DNA of 64,000 bases from Marinicella algicola (GCF_028401385.1 NZ_JAQOMR010000001.1:2606501-2670500); one strand, 5' to 3'. Counted from the first letter of the stretch, positions 38,417-49,994 are shown. Notes: generated from the sequence alone by a model not told the origin. Made by a program: numbers and translations.

Positions 38417-41400
38417 TTGGCTGACATTTCCTTCCCGGCGCTCGGCTTCGAGCAAAAATTCACTCCCGACGCACCGCTGCTGACCACTCTTGCCGAAAAC
38501 GCCGCGATTTCCCCGGACGAGACGCAAAGCCATCAGCAAACGGGCCGCCAACCTGGTTCGGCGCATCCGATCGGAGAGCAAGCCGACGCTGATGGAGCAT
38601 TTTCTGGCTGAATACGGGCTGTCGACACGCGAGGGCGTGGCGCTGATGTGTCTGGCCGAAGCCATGCTGCGCGTACCGGACAAGTTCACCATCGACGCGC
38701 TGATCGAAGACAAGATTGCACCCTCGGAGTGGAACAGCCATCTCGGCACCGCCGCCTCCTCGCTCGTCAACGCCTCTACATGGGCACTGATGCTGACCGG
38801 CAAGGTCCTGGACGACCGCACCGACCCGGGCATTGCGAACACCCTGCACGGCCTCGTCAAGCGCATGGGCGAACCGGTGATCCGCACCGCCGTCATGCGT
38901 GCCATGAAGGAAATGGGCCGTCAGTTCGTGCTCGGAGAGACCATCGAGAGTGCATTGAAGCGCGGCGAAACCCGGATGAAGCAGGGCTTTACCTACTCCT
39001 TCGACATGCTCGGCGAGGCAGCGATGACGGCGGATGATGCCGCGCGCTACGACCGCCATTACACAAACGCCATCAAGGCAATCGGCAAGGCCGCGGTTCA
39101 CGACAAGATTGTTGACAACCCCGGCATCTCGATCAAGCTCTCCGCCCTTCATCCGCGCTATGAGGTGGCAAAGGAAGACCGCGTGATGGAAGAGCTTGTA
39201 CCGATCGTCAAGCGTCTGGCCATTCAGGCCAAGGAGGTCGGCATCGCGCTGCATATCGATGCCGAGGAACAGGCCCGGCTGGCGCTTTCCTTCAAGGTGA
39301 TCGACGCGGTGATAGCCGATTCCGCGCTTGAAGGCTGGGACGGTTTCGGCGTCGTGATTCAGGCCTATGGCAAGCGTGCAGACGCCGCAATTGATGCGCT
39401 TTACGAAATGGTCACGCGCTATGACCGCAAGATCAATGTGCGGCTGGTAAAGGGCGCCTACTGGGACACGGAGATGAAGCTTGCCCAGGTCAACGGCATG
39501 CCGGGCTTTCCGCTTTTCTCCACCAAGGCGGCGACCGATGTTGCCTATCTCTGCCTGGCACGGAAGCTGTTTTCAATGAGCGACCGCATCTTCCCGCAAT
39601 TTGCCTCGCACAATGCCCACACGATTGCCGCCGTTCTGGAACTCGCCGACGGTCGGCCCTACGAGCTTCAGCGCCTCCACGGCATGGGCGAACGCCTGCA
39701 TGACATCGTGATGAAGGAAACCGGCGGCCATTGCCGGATCTACGCCCCGGTCGGCGCCCATCGCGATCTGCTGGCCTATCTGGTGCGCCGCCTTCTGGAA
39801 AACGGCGCGAATTCCTCCTTCGTCCATCAGATCGTCGACAACAACATTGCGCCGGAAACGGTTGCCAGCGATCCGTTCGAGGCTGTGAAAACCGCAAAGC
39901 CTCCGGCGGCGCTGAAGAAGCCGGCCGATATCTTCGGTGAGGGCCGGATTGCCGCGCTAGGCTGGGACACAACCGCAGACGATGTGCTTGTGGCAATCGA
40001 ACAGGCGCGCGACATCCCCTGCCCGATGGTAAGTCGCTTACCGTCTCCGAGCCGACCGGCAAGGCCATTACCGTCACCAACCCGGCAACGGGCGAAACGA
40101 TCGGCACGGTGCTGGAAGCCGATGAGGCAACCGTTGCCCGCGCCTTCGATGACGCTGCAATATGGGATGCGCCGGCTACAGAGCGCGCCGCCGTGCTGCG
40201 CAAGGCCGCCGATCTCTATGAAGAAAATTATGGCGTCCTGTTCGCGCTGCTGGCGAAGGAAGCCGGCAAGACCATTGCCGACGCCATCGGCGAGGTGCGC
40301 GAGGCTGTCGATTTCCTACGTTATTATGCCCGCGAGGGCGAGAATATGGTGCAAGGCCCGCGCGGCATCATCGTTGCCATCAGCCCATGGAATTTCCCGC
40401 TGGCGATCTTCACCGGCCAGATTTCAGCGGCACTCATGGCCGGCAATGGCGTGCTCTGCAAACCCGCCGAACAGACGCAGATGATTGCCCACAAGGCTGT
40501 CCAGCTTCTGCATGAGGCTGGCGTGCCGCTTTCTGCCCTGCAACTGCTTACCGGCGACGGGCCGACGGTCGGTGCGGCGCTGACCGCTGACAAGCGCGTT
40601 TCAGGTGCGGTCTTCACCGGCTCTATCGACACGGCCAAGCTGATCGAAAAATCGATAGCCGAAAATCTTGCGCCCGGCACACCGCTGATCGCCGAGACCG
40701 GCGGGCTCAATGCCATGATCGTTGACAGCACGGCGCTGCCCGAACAGGCCGTGCGCGATATTGTCGCCTCCGCCTTCCAGTCGGCCGGCCAGCGCTGCTC
40801 GGCGTTGCGCTGCCTTTATGTTCAAGAGGACACCGCCGATCATCTGATCGAAATGATCAAGGGCGCCATGGATGAGCTTGCCGTCGGCGATCCCTGGCTT
40901 TTCTCCACGGATGTCGGCCCGGTGATCGACGCGGAGGCCCGTGACGGCATCGCCGCCTATCTTAAAGAAAAATCGGGCGGCATACTGCACCAACTGAAAG
41001 CACCGGGAACCGGCACCTTCATTGCCCCGACCATGCTGAAGGTGAACGGCATTGACGATCTGGAACGCGAGATATTCGGCCCGGTCCTACATGTCGCCAC
41101 CTACAAGGCGCGCGATCTGGAAAAGATTGTCGACAGGGTCAATGCCCGCGGCTACGGGCTGACCTTTGGCCTCCACACCCGCATCGATGACCGGGTGCAG
41201 GCCGTTTCCGAAAGCATCCATGTCGGCAACATCTATGTGAACCGCAACCAGATCGGCGCGGTCGTCGGCTCTCAGCCCTTCGGTGGCGAGGGCTTTCCGG
41301 CACCGGTCCGAAGGCCGGCGGCCCGGACTATCTGCCGCGCTTCCTGACACCTGCATCCGGACAAGAAGGCGGCGAAGACTGGAGCGACAATGCCGACCTG

Positions 41401-41826
41401 AAATCGGTTGAGGCAATGCTGTCGGCGCTGGCGGAGGTCAAGCTCGACGAGGAACTGATGCCGGGCGTAACCGGGGAGCTGAACCGGCTCGCCTTCTACA
41501 CCCGCCCGCCGCTTCTCTGCCTCGGGCCCGGCAAGGAAATCGCCGCTGCACAGAAGGCCGCAGTCGAGGCTCTCGGCGGACGCGCAATTGCCGTCGACGG
41601 TCATGTCGAGCCGGGCGCGCTGACGACACTGGATGGCTTTTCCGGTGCTCTGTGGTGGGGCGACGAGGCGGCAGCGCGGGCGTTTGCCGGTGCGCTTGCG
41701 CAACGCTCCGGCCCGGTCCTGCCGCTGATCACCGCCATGCCGGACAAGGCCCACGTCATGCATGAGCGCCATCTCTGCGTCGACACAACGGCATCCGGCG
41801 GAAATGCCAGCCTTCTGGCGGGGTGA
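38417..41826 (+). CDS. putA: Bifunctional proline dehydrogenase / delta-1-pyrroline-5-carboxylate dehydrogenase (three frame breaks)
   Basis: Oxidises proline to glutamate in two steps. PRODH barrel: NPGISIKLSALHPRYE, LHIDAEEQARL, LVKGAYWDTEMK, FPQFASHNAHT, ELQRLHGMGE. P5C dehydrogenase: ISPWNFPLAIFTGQI, GSIDTAKLIEKS, LIAETGGLNAMI, SAGQRCSALR (catalytic Cys), ending ERHLCVDTTASGGNASLL. There is no N-terminal ribbon-helix-helix, so it is not autoregulatory, matching the presence of putR. Breaks near 38518-38524 (net one-base gain), 40016-40024 and 41291-41296 (one base missing at each). About 1136 residues. Start TTG at 38417 with GAGGAG upstream. Confidence 0.93.
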
Positions 41827-41865
41827 AGACAGAGGAGTTTTCTGGCTGAACCGAACGGGCAAAGC

Positions 41866-41900
41866 CAAAGGGCGCGCCGAACAACCCGGCGCGCCCTTTG
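41866..41900. terminator. Bidirectional terminator between putA and dctP
   Basis: Perfect inverted repeat CAAAGGGCGCGCC / GGCGCGCCCTTTG with a 9-base loop, between two convergent genes. Confidence 0.85.
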
Positions 41901-41932
41901 ATTTCGTGTTCTCTGCAACCTGAGCCGATGCC

Positions 41933-42970
41933 TTAGTAGGACGAATTGGCCTCGTCAGCGGTTTCCAGCATGAGGTCAAGCATGGCGACGCCTTCATCGC
42001 CGTAGCTCTCCGCGATCAGCGCGCGCACCGCGGGCTGTGAGGCTTCAGCGAACTTGCCGAGCTCTTCCGGCGCAACAACGTTGACTTCCATGGTTTCCGA
42101 CAGGGTCGGCAGGCCCTTTTCAGAGGCTTCGATCACACGGCTCATGGAACGGCCGGCATCGGTGGCAACATCGGCGGCCCAAGAGATCAGATACTGGTTT
42201 TCCGGGCTGAGACCGTCGAAGAACTCCTCGTTCATCGTCCAGATATACGGCGTGATCAGGTGGTTGGTGATCGACAGATATTTCTGCACTTCCTGGAACT
42301 TGGCAAACGCGATGATCGGGATCGGGTTCATCTCGCCATCGGCGACGCCGGTCTGCAGCGCGGTGTAGACCTCTGCCCAGGGCAGCGCCGTCGGCTGACC
42401 GCCGAGCGAGGAAATCAGCGTCTCATGGGTCGGCAAGGTCATGGTGCGGATCTTCAGCCCGTCCATGTCTTCCACCGTCTCGATCGGACGCTCGGAATTG
42501 GTGAACTCGAAGAAGCCGCCGGAATCCAGCAAACCCAGTACTTTCAGGCCGGTCTTGCCTTCAAGATCTTCGGAAAAGGCCATGCCGAAGGCGCTGTCCT
42601 TGTCGATGACCTGGCTGGCAACGCCGATATTGGGGAAGGCAAAGGGAATGTCGAACACGCCGACCAGCGGATAATGCTCGGCCATGCCGCCGGCAGATGA
42701 AATGGTGCTTTCCACCAGACCGGAACGAACCTGATCGATCACTTCGGAATCCTTGCCAAGCTGGCCGTTGGGGAAAAGCTGGACTTCGATCTCGCCATTG
42801 GAATTGCTTTCCACCAGCGATTTGAAGACGGCGGCCATGGCACCGGAATGGCTCTCGAACGGGTCTTCCGGATTGAGGTGCGCCAGACGGATGGTGATGT
42901 CGGCGGCAAAGGCCTGGCCAGCAAGGCAGACGGCGGCAACACCGAGGGTCAGAGTTTTGATAAGCTTCAC
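41933..42970 (-). CDS. dctP: TRAP transporter substrate-binding protein DctP
   Basis: Periplasmic binding protein, 345 residues, intact, with signal peptide TLTLGVAAVCLAGQAFA. DctP-family features: IRLAHLNPEDPFESHSGAMAAVFKSLVE, DIPFAFPN, GLKVLGLLDSGGFFEFTNSERPI, LKIRTMTLPTHETLISSLGGQPTALPWAEVYTALQTGVADGEMNP, where the Arg in KIRTM is the conserved carboxylate-binding residue. Ligand is therefore probably a carboxylic acid or amino acid. Third gene of dctQ-dctM-dctP, controlled from the shared region with the RpiR gene at 44956. Confidence 0.94.
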   Translation of the reverse strand: MKLIKTLTLGVAAVCLAGQAFAADITIRLAHLNPEDPFESHSGAMAAVFKSLVESNSNGEIEVQLFPNGQLGKDSEVIDQVRSGLVESTISSAGGMAEHYPLVGVFDIPFAFPNIGVASQVIDKDSAFGMAFSEDLEGKTGLKVLGLLDSGGFFEFTNSERPIETVEDMDGLKIRTMTLPTHETLISSLGGQPTALPWAEVYTALQTGVADGEMNPIPIIAFAKFQEVQKYLSITNHLITPYIWTMNEEFFDGLSPENQYLISWAADVATDAGRSMSRVIEASEKGLPTLSETMEVNVVAPEELGKFAEASQPAVRALIAESYGDEGVAMLDLMLETADEANSSY

Positions 42971-43015
42971 GTTTTTCGCTCCTGTTTCAGTTCCACTCTT
43001 TTGGTTTTGGTTCTG

Positions 43016-44297
43016 CTAGAGCCCCAGCAGATGGGGGACGAACAGCGTCATCTTTTCGAAATAGGCCACGCCCAAAAGCACAATCACTTCAGCAAGGATG
43101 AAGGGCCAAAGCTCGCGCGCAATCGCCTCGACCTTTTCTCCGGTGACCGACGCAAGCACGAACAGGCAGGCCCCCACCGGCGGCGTCATCAGCGAGATGT
43201 TGAGCGCGAGGATAATCATGATGCCGGCATGGACCGGCTCCATACCCAGCTTGGCCATCAGCGGTGCCAATACCGGCGCAAGGATGATCAGCGTAGCGTT
43301 GATATCCATCACCAGGCCGATCATCAGCAAAAGCGCGACGATGAGGCCAATGACGACGTAGCGGTTTTCGGAAACGGCCAGCAGGGTTTCGGCAATGGCC
43401 TGCGGCACGCGGTTATAGGTCATCCACCAGCCGAGAATGGTTGCCGATGCGATGATCAGAAAGATGACGCCGGTAATGCGGGCGGTGCGCACGCCGATTT
43501 GATAGAGATCTTCCCAGGACAGCGCCCGGTAGATGACGCCGCCGACAAACAGCGCATAGGCAACGGCAACGGCCGCCGCTTCCGTCGGGGTGGCAAAGCC
43601 GCCAAGGATCGAGCCCAGAATGAAGACCGGCAAGAGTGCTGCCAGAAAGCCTTCGCGCAGAGCGCCTGCAACAGCGGCAAAGGATGGGCCGCCCTCCCCT
43701 TTGGCAGGTTTTGCGGCGCGCTGTCAGCGCGATGACGCCCATGCAGACCACGCAAATGAGCAGGCCCGGAAGGATGCCGGCGGCAAACAGCCCGGCAATC
43801 GAGACCCCCATGATCGAGCCGTAGATAATCGCAAGCGTTGACGGCGGAATGGTCGGCCCGATAATCGAGCCCGCCGCCGTCACCGCGCAGGCATAGGATT
43901 TGGAATAGCCGCCCTTGACCATGGCCGGCACCAGCGTGTTGCCGAAGGCCGCCGCATCCGCTGTGGCCGAACCGGTGATGCCGGCAAACATGACCGAGGC
44001 CACCATATTGGAATGGGCCATGCCACCGCGCATCCATCCCACCAGCGCATCGGCCAGCTTGACCAGACCCTGGGTGATGCCCGACCGATTCATGATCTCG
44101 CCGGCAAGAATGAAGAACGGCATTGCTAGGAAAGGAAACAGGTCGAGGCCGGCAAACATGCGGTCCGGTGCCATCGCCAGAAAACGCGGCCCGATATCGA
44201 CCATGCCGATAAGACCTGCAACTCCGATGGTGATCCCGACGGGCAGGCCGAGCGCCAGTAAACCGAAAAACGCAACGGGTACGAGGATCATCGCCAT
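43016..44297 (-). CDS. dctM: TRAP transporter large permease DctM (frame break)
   Basis: Sodium-coupled large membrane subunit, about 427 residues. Starts MAMILVPVAFFGLLALGLPVGITIGV. Family motifs: PFFILAGEIMNRSGI, GGMAHSNMVASVMFAGITGSATADAAAFGNTLVPAMVKGGYSKSYACAVTAAGSIIGPTIPPS, and in the second half GGFATPTEAAAVAVAYAL and NISLMTPPVGACLFV. The frame breaks in the polar loop near 43700-43725 (shift equals two missing or one extra base), joining ALTARR to AKPAKGEGGPSFAAVAG. Its ATG shares a base with the dctQ stop. Confidence 0.92.
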
Positions 44298-44832
44298 TAT
44301 TCCACTCCCCGCCAACGCTCATCGCGCCGGTCGAATGCGGTGCGCGCGCGGAAAGCGCATCGCTGAGACCATTGAGCGCGATCTGGATAGCGGCAATTGC
44401 CGCCGCCGCCGGCACCGCCGCAAAGGCATAGCCCTTCGGCATTGCGTAGATCATCGTGACCCGCGAAAAGCCCTTTTCGGCAAAACCGAGCCCGTACCAG
44501 AAAAGGACGAAGAAGAAGACGAAACCCAACACATCAAAGGCGATCGCCAGAAAGCGGCGCATGCCCGACGGCATGCGGACAAACAGAAATTCGACGCCGA
44601 TATGTTCGCGATGAACGATGCCGCAGGAAATCGCCAGCAGGGCCATCCAGATCATCAGATAGCGCGCCAGTTCTTCGGTAAAGGTCAGGGGCAACGGAAT
44701 GAGATAGCGTGAAACAATGCCCAACCAGACATCCAGCACGAGCAGAACCAGAAGCACGACACACGCCACCTCGACGACGCGATTGAGCCGGTGACTGATC
44801 CGCTTGGCTTTCTGTGCAAATTCGCTCATCAA
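44297..44832 (-). CDS. dctQ: TRAP transporter small permease DctQ
   Basis: Small four-helix membrane subunit, about 178 residues: VVEVACVVLLVLLVLDVWLGIVSRY, LPLTFTEELARYLMIWMALLAISCGIVHREHIGVEFL, FDVLGFVFFFVLFWYGLGF and YAFAAVPAAAAIAAIQIAL. TEELARYL and the REHIGVEFL loop are conserved in DctQ. As read the frame runs on into dctM; one added G at 44307-44310 ends it at VGGGVE and TAA, so TAATG overlaps the dctM start. First gene of the TRAP operon. Confidence 0.88.
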
Positions 44833-44870
44833 TTGAAACCTGCAGAAGGGATTTCGGATGTAACAGAGAC

Positions 44871-44888
44871 ATGAAAACTCATTTTCAT
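44871..44888. promoter_or_regulatory. RpiR-type operator, primary site between dctQ and rpiR1
   Basis: ATGAAAACTCATTTTCAT: perfect 7-bp arms ATGAAAA / TTTTCAT around 4 bases. The same 18-bp layout recurs at 51183-51200 and 52137-52154, next to the other RpiR gene. Position between divergent TRAP and RpiR genes supports an RpiR operator. Confidence 0.7.
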
Positions 44889-44901
44889 TTTATTTGCAAT
44901 G

Positions 44902-44919
44902 ACGCAAATTTATTTTCAT
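44902..44919. promoter_or_regulatory. Secondary, imperfect RpiR-type site and possible rpiR1 promoter
   Basis: ACGCAAATTTATTTTCAT has a perfect right arm TTTTCAT and a degenerate left arm; it starts 31 bp, about three helical turns, from the primary site. TTGCAA at 44894 and CATATT at 44917, 17 bp apart, could be the rpiR1 promoter, which this site would overlap. Confidence 0.45.
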
Positions 44920-44955
44920 ATTGTTTTTGCTGATCCGGGAGAGGAAAGAAAACGA

Positions 44956-45813
44956 ATGACGCCCGAAGATACGAACATCCCGCTGACGGAACGGCTGCAT
45001 TCGCTTTATGCGGAGCTGCCGGCGCGCGAACGCCAGATCGCCGATTTCATTCTTGAAAGTCCGGGCGAACTCGCCCTCATCAATGCCAATGAGCTTGCGG
45101 AACGCACAGGCGTTTCCAATGCCACGGTGACCCGTCTGTTCCAGCGCCTCGGCTACCAGAGCTTCGATGAGGCCCGCCGGGCTGTGCGGGAGCTGCGTGC
45201 CGCAGGTTCGCCCTTCTATCTGGCAGAAAAGGACGGAACCAAGCCCGGGCATGGCATTTCGCAGACGCTTGCCGGAGAAATGCAGCGGCTCGAAGCATCA
45301 CTGGCGATGCAGTCTCCGCTGACGGTCGGCGCTGTATGCGAGGCGATAGCAAAGGCGCCAACTGTCCGGGTTGCCGGCTTCCGCAACAGCTATTTTCCGG
45401 CCGCCTATTTCTGCACCACGCTTTTGTCGATGCGGCCCAACGCGTCAATGCTGAATGTCGCCGGCCAGACGCTGGCGGAAACCGCCGCCGGCCTTGGAAA
45501 AGATGATGTCGTCGTTATTGTGGGACTAAGGCGCAGGCCCGCAGGTTTTCTCAATTTGATGAAAACCATCGCGGCCACCGGCTGCCGGATCGTGCTGATT
45601 GCCGACCGCAGCGTTCGCGAAGCGCCGGCACACGCGACCTGGACGCTTTATTGCGCGGTCGAGACCCCGCAGCTGCTCGATTCATATTCAGGCGCCATGG
45701 CCGTTCTCAGACTGCTGGCGCTTGAGACCATGCGCAAGCTTGGTTCCGATGCCCGCCACAGACTGGCGGACATCGAACAGCTGCACGACACGCTGAAAGA
45801 CCTTGAAAGCTGA
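44956..45813 (+). CDS. MurR/RpiR-family transcriptional regulator 1
   Basis: 285 residues from ATG 44956 (GAGAGGAAAG upstream); the frame is open to 44899 but that covers the operator region. N-terminal RpiR HTH: RLHSLYAELPARERQIADFILESPGELALINANELAERTGVSNATVTRLFQRLGYQSFDEARRAV. C-terminal SIS domain (VRVAGFRNSYFPAAYF, VVVIVGLRRRPAGFLNLMKTI). SIS usually binds sugar phosphates, but this subgroup (GFRNS, RRRP signatures) accompanies amino-acid and hydantoin genes. A close paralogue is at 51215-52108. Divergent from the TRAP operon and convergent with the hydantoinase gene. Confidence 0.88.
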   Translation: MTPEDTNIPLTERLHSLYAELPARERQIADFILESPGELALINANELAERTGVSNATVTRLFQRLGYQSFDEARRAVRELRAAGSPFYLAEKDGTKPGHGISQTLAGEMQRLEASLAMQSPLTVGAVCEAIAKAPTVRVAGFRNSYFPAAYFCTTLLSMRPNASMLNVAGQTLAETAAGLGKDDVVVIVGLRRRPAGFLNLMKTIAATGCRIVLIADRSVREAPAHATWTLYCAVETPQLLDSYSGAMAVLRLLALETMRKLGSDARHRLADIEQLHDTLKDLES

Positions 45814-45816
45814 GGC

Positions 45817-47233
45817 CTATTTGGTGGCGTAGGGTGAAATCCCGCGCGGAAGAAAAGCGCCATCTTCCACGGAACCGAGAATCTTGCCTTCCTCGCAAAC
45901 GGTCTTGCCGCGCAGGATCGTCATCACGGGCCAACCTTTGACCTTCAGCCCTTCATAGGCGGTGTAGTCAGAGCCGTGATGCATACCGTCCTGGGTGATG
46001 GTTTCCTCGCGATTTGCATCCCACAGCACCAGATCGGCATCGAAGCCCGGCGCGATCGAGCCCTTCTGCGGGTAGAGGCCATACATTTTCGCATGGTTGG
46101 TCGAAGTCAGCGCGACAAACTCATTGAGCGAAATCCGCCCTTCGCTGACACCCTTGGAGAAAAAGACCTGCATACGGTTTTCGACGCCTGGAATACCGTT
46201 CGGCACCCAACGGAAGGAGGACTTGCCCTTGCCGGACATCTTGCCGTCGGGACCATCGAAATAGAAGGGGCAATGATCGGAGGAGAACGTCGAGAACACA
46301 CCGCCGCGAATCCCTTCCCAGATGGCATCCCAGCTATCACGGTCGCGCGGCGGCGGCGAGCACACATATTTGCCGCCGGTCGCGTCCATGTTGAAGCCCT
46401 TCATGTCGTCGGCCGTCAGCGCAATATATTGCGTGCAGGTTTCACCGTAGATATTGAGGCCGCGCTGCTGTGCCCAGCGGATCTGTTCCATAGCCTCGCG
46501 GCCGGAGACATGGACAATCATGATCGGAACATCGACAAGCTGGGCATGGCTGATGGCGCGATGGGCGGCTTCGCGTTCAACCACTTCCGGGCGGGAAACG
46601 CCATGGAAATAAGGCGCGGTCTTGCCGGCTTTCTCCAGCTTCTCGGTCATGAACCGGATGGCATCATAGCCTTCGCAATGGACCATGACGAGCGCCTTGC
46701 AATCGCGCGCGCAGTCAAAGACCTCGAGAAGCTCTCGGTCGTTGAGCACCATGTCGTCATAGGTCATAAACACCTTGAAGGAGGTGTAGCCGCTTTCCAC
46801 AAGGCCGGGAGATCCTGGCCCAGCGCCTGCGGCGTCGGGTCGGTGATGATCAGGTGAAAACCGTAATCGCAATAGGCCTGGCCGCGCGCCTTTTCATGAT
46901 AGGCGGCAACGGCCTCACGCAGGTTTCGCCACGCGCCTGCAGCGCGAAGGGGATGACCGTCGTGGTGCCGCCGGCAATCGCCGAGCGCGTTCCGGTTTCG
47001 AAGCCGTCGGCCATTTGCGGGCTGCCAGGGGCCGATGGCTGGGCAAGGTGCACATGACTGTCAATCCCGCCGGGCATGACCAGCAGGCCGGAAGCGTCGA
47101 TCTCCTTGTCCGCGGTTCCGAGGTTGGTGCCGGTGGCGACGATCTTTCCGTCCTTCACCGCAACATCGGCAAGAAAAGTGTCGGCGGCGGTCACACAGGT
47201 CCCATTGCGGATTAACAGATCGAAGTCGGCCAT
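45817..47233 (-). CDS. hyuA: Hydantoinase / dihydropyrimidinase paralogue (two frame breaks)
   Basis: Cyclic amidohydrolase, about 473 residues, distinct from HydA at 16332. Metal site: GGIDSHVHLAQP (HxH), SFKVFMTYDDMVLND (Lys expected to be carbamylated), MVHCEGYDAI, IVHVSGREAMEQI and FSSDHCPFYF. Breaks at about 46920-46925 and 46798-46802 need one base each; repaired text includes GETLREAVAAYHEKARG and LPALVESGYTSFKV. Starts with AAGGAGC ribosome site, 22 bp after the potC-like permease, so it is the last gene of the potDABC-like operon. The missing-link substrate is probably a hydantoin or cyclic ureide rather than dihydrouracil. Confidence 0.88.
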
Positions 47234-47255
47234 TAAATGCTCCTTGGTCGTAAAG

Positions 47256-48035
47256 TCACTTCTGCGATCTGAGCCGGATGAATTCGCCAAGCCCGATCAG
47301 GGCAATATTGGCAACCACCAGCATCAACGCAATCGCATCAAGCGCGGGAGAAATATTGAAGCGGAAGTCCGAAGCCACCAGAATGGAAAGCGGCTGCGCC
47401 CGTCCGCTGAGGAAGGATGTCAGCACATATTCCGCCGAAGAGAGCACAAATGCAATAAACCATGACGCCATAAGACCGTTTTTCATCAGAGGCAGCGTCA
47501 CTCGCCGGAATGCGGAGAAGTGGCTGGCGCCGAGGTCGAAGGCCGCCTCTTCCAGCCGACCATCGATCCGCATCAGCACAGAGGCATTCACCAGCGTGGT
47601 AAACGGCAGGATGATGATGGTTTGTCCGGCAATGATGGTCCAGATTGTGCGGTTAATACCGAGGTCGGACAGCATGATCAGCTGGGCAACGGCCAGAATT
47701 ACCTTCAGAATCAGGAAGGGGAGCAAGATCATGATCAGCAGCAGCATGCGCCGCTTGATCGGAAACCGGGTCAGGGCCAATGCGGCCATGGCACCGAGCA
47801 CCGTTGCGAAAAGGCCCGTGGGAATAGCCACAAGAAAGGTGAGTTTGAGCCCGCCCAGAAGCCTCAGATCGGTGAATGTCTCATTGTACCACTGGAAGGT
47901 AAAACCCTGCAGCGGGAAGGCGATAATCTCCGAATTGTTGAAGGAGAAGATCGCGATCATCGCCACCGGTAGATACATGAAGATATAGACGATCCAGATC
48001 CAGACCGTAGCGGCCTGCGTCGCGCTGCTTTTCAT
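47256..48035 (-). CDS. PotC-like ABC transporter permease
   Basis: Second permease of a spermidine/putrescine-type importer, about 259 residues, starting MKSSATQAATVWIWIVYIFMYLPVAMIAIFSFN with GGGGAG upstream. EAA loop EEAAFDLGASHFSAFRRVTLPLMKNGL at about residues 165-191. As read, its frame is fused to the upstream permease; the normal arrangement is a TGATG overlap with two separate proteins, which is restored if bases are added in the preceding gene. Followed by the hydantoinase gene. Confidence 0.88.
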   Translation of the reverse strand: MKSSATQAATVWIWIVYIFMYLPVAMIAIFSFNNSEIIAFPLQGFTFQWYNETFTDLRLLGGLKLTFLVAIPTGLFATVLGAMAALALTRFPIKRRMLLLIMILLPFLILKVILAVAQLIMLSDLGINRTIWTIIAGQTIIILPFTTLVNASVLMRIDGRLEEAAFDLGASHFSAFRRVTLPLMKNGLMASWFIAFVLSSAEYVLTSFLSGRAQPLSILVASDFRFNISPALDAIALMLVVANIALIGLGEFIRLRSQK

Positions 48036-48902
48036 CAGGCTTCTCCCCGACCATGGCCTTACCGAGCGAAGACCGCGAGATAGCGATGACGGCGGCAGCA
48101 AAAAGCAGAACAGAATAGCCAGCATAGTCCAGGCGATGGCCGATCCAAGCGGCCAGTCGAAGGCCGTTCCGAACAGGTCGTTGATCGCCGAGATGATGGT
48201 GACGCCGGAAGCGCCGCCGATCAGTTGCGGGGTCAGATAATCGCCCACAACCATGACAAACACCATCAGCCCGCCGGCAATCAGGCCAGGCGCGGTGAGC
48301 GGCAGCGTGACCCGGCGAAAGGCGGAGAGCGTGCCCGCCCCCAGATCGGTTGCCGCCTCGATCAGGCGATCGTCCAGCGCTTCGAAGGCAAGCCACAGCC
48401 CGATCACCATGAACGGCAGGTAGTTGTAGGTCAGCACGATGTGGGTGGCGAGCGGCGAAAACAGCAGGCTGTCGAGCGGACGGGCAATCGCCCCCGTCCA
48501 CATCAAAAGCGAGTTGAGCACGCCCTCGGACCCCAACAGCACCCGCCAGGCGAAAATGCGCACCATGTCACCGGTATATAGCGGCACCAGCAACAGTGTC
48601 AGCAGCGCAGATTTGTAATGTGTGACCCGCTTGGCGATAAACCAGGCCACAGGATAACCGACCACAGCCGTCAGGGCGGTGATGGCAAAACCAGACAGGA
48701 AGGCCTTTGCAATCAGCCAGCGATAAGTTCCGCTGGAGGCGATGCGTGCGTAATTTTTCAAGGTCGGATCGGTAATGATGGCAACGAAATCGACCTGAAA
48801 GAACGAATAGGTGAACAGGATGGCAAGGGGCGCGATGCAAAGCGCGAGAACCGCAGCAAAGACCGGAGCGGCAAGCCAACCGCCAATGCGGGCTTTTTCC
48901 AT
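48035..48902 (-). CDS. PotB-like ABC transporter permease (3' end disturbed by frame breaks)
   Basis: First permease, about 290 residues, from MEKARIGGWLAAPVFAAVLALCIAPLAILFTYSFFQVD. EAA loop IEAATDLGAGTLSAFRRVTLPLTAPGLI at about residues 200-227. Near the end the frame shifts at the A run 48100-48104; repaired it continues AAAVIAISRSSLGKAMV, and one further missing base would bring it to the TGA that overlaps the potC-like ATG at 48035. So the apparent PotB-PotC fusion is judged artificial. Starts 4 bp after the ATPase stop. Confidence 0.86.
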
Positions 48903-48906
48903 GGCT

Positions 48907-49994
48907 CTAGCCTCTCCCTCCCGCAGCAGCGATCCAGCCGCGCCGGGCATCGAAGGAAACTCCAACGGTCGAACCGATCTCTGGCGGATCGTCTTGGCGC
49001 GAGATCAGGGAAATCGCGGTGCCATCGTCCAGAACCGTTTCCACCAGCCATTCCGACCCCTTGAACACGGTGTGGGTCACTTTCGCCGGAATACCACCCG
49101 ACGCAGACAATTCGATCTGCTCGGCGCGCAGGGTCAAAACGGCAGCTTTGCCGGCGGCAAGGCCGTCCACCGCAGGACATGAAAAATCGCCTGCCGACGT
49201 CGCAATCGTTGCAATGCCCTGGTCAGCGGAAACGACCTGCCCTGTGACAAGATTGGCTCCGCCAATGAAGTCAGCGACATAGGCCGTCGCCGGCTTGCGG
49301 TAGATCTCCGCCGGTGCGCCCTGCTGTTCAATCCGCCCGTCATTCATCACGATGATCCGGTCGGACAGCGCAAACGCTTCTTCCTGATCGTGGGTCACAT
49401 GCAGGAAGGTCATGCCGAGGCGGCGCTGCAGGTCTTTCAGTTCGATCTGCATATCCTTCCGCATCCGCCGGTCGAGCGCGGAAAGCGGCTCGTCCAGAAG
49501 CAGAATCCGCGGTTCGTTGACGATGGCGCGGGCGAGCGCGACACGCTGCTGCTGGCCACCGGAAAGCTGGCGCGGGCGCCGGTCCGCCATTGCCTCCATC
49601 TGCACCATTGCAAGTGTTGCGTCGACCTTTTCAGCGATTGCCGCCCTGGCCATTTGGCGGTAAGCGAGGCCGAAAGCAACATTTTCGCGGACACTCAGAT
49701 GCGGAAACAGCGCATAATTCTGAAACACCGTGTTGACCGGCCTTTTGCGGCCCCCATGCCGGTGAGCGAGCGACCGTCCAGTTCGATCAGGCCCGAGGAG
49801 ATTTCCTCGAACCCGCCGATCATTCTGAGAAGAGATGTCTTCCCGCATCCCGACGGGCCCAGAAGCGTGACATAGGAATTGGCGTCAATGGCAAAATCAA
49901 TGCCGCGCACGGCATGCACCTTGCCATATTCCTTGTGAACGGCCACGCCCTTGAGGAGCGACGCGGCCGCTTTTGTCGGGAATGCGGGAGACAT
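48907..49994 (-). CDS. PotA-like ABC transporter ATP-binding protein (one frame break)
   Basis: ATPase of about 362 residues. Walker [18 protein letters not shown]-loop [13 protein letters not shown], signature [15 protein letters not shown], Walker [20 protein letters not shown] with intact catalytic Glu, H-loop [13 protein letters not shown]-terminal TOBE-type domain ([34 protein letters not shown]). One A (minus sense) missing at 49743-49746 interrupts [12 protein letters not shown]. Lies between the binding protein (2 bp gap) and the permeases, so one potDABC-like operon. Confidence 0.9.
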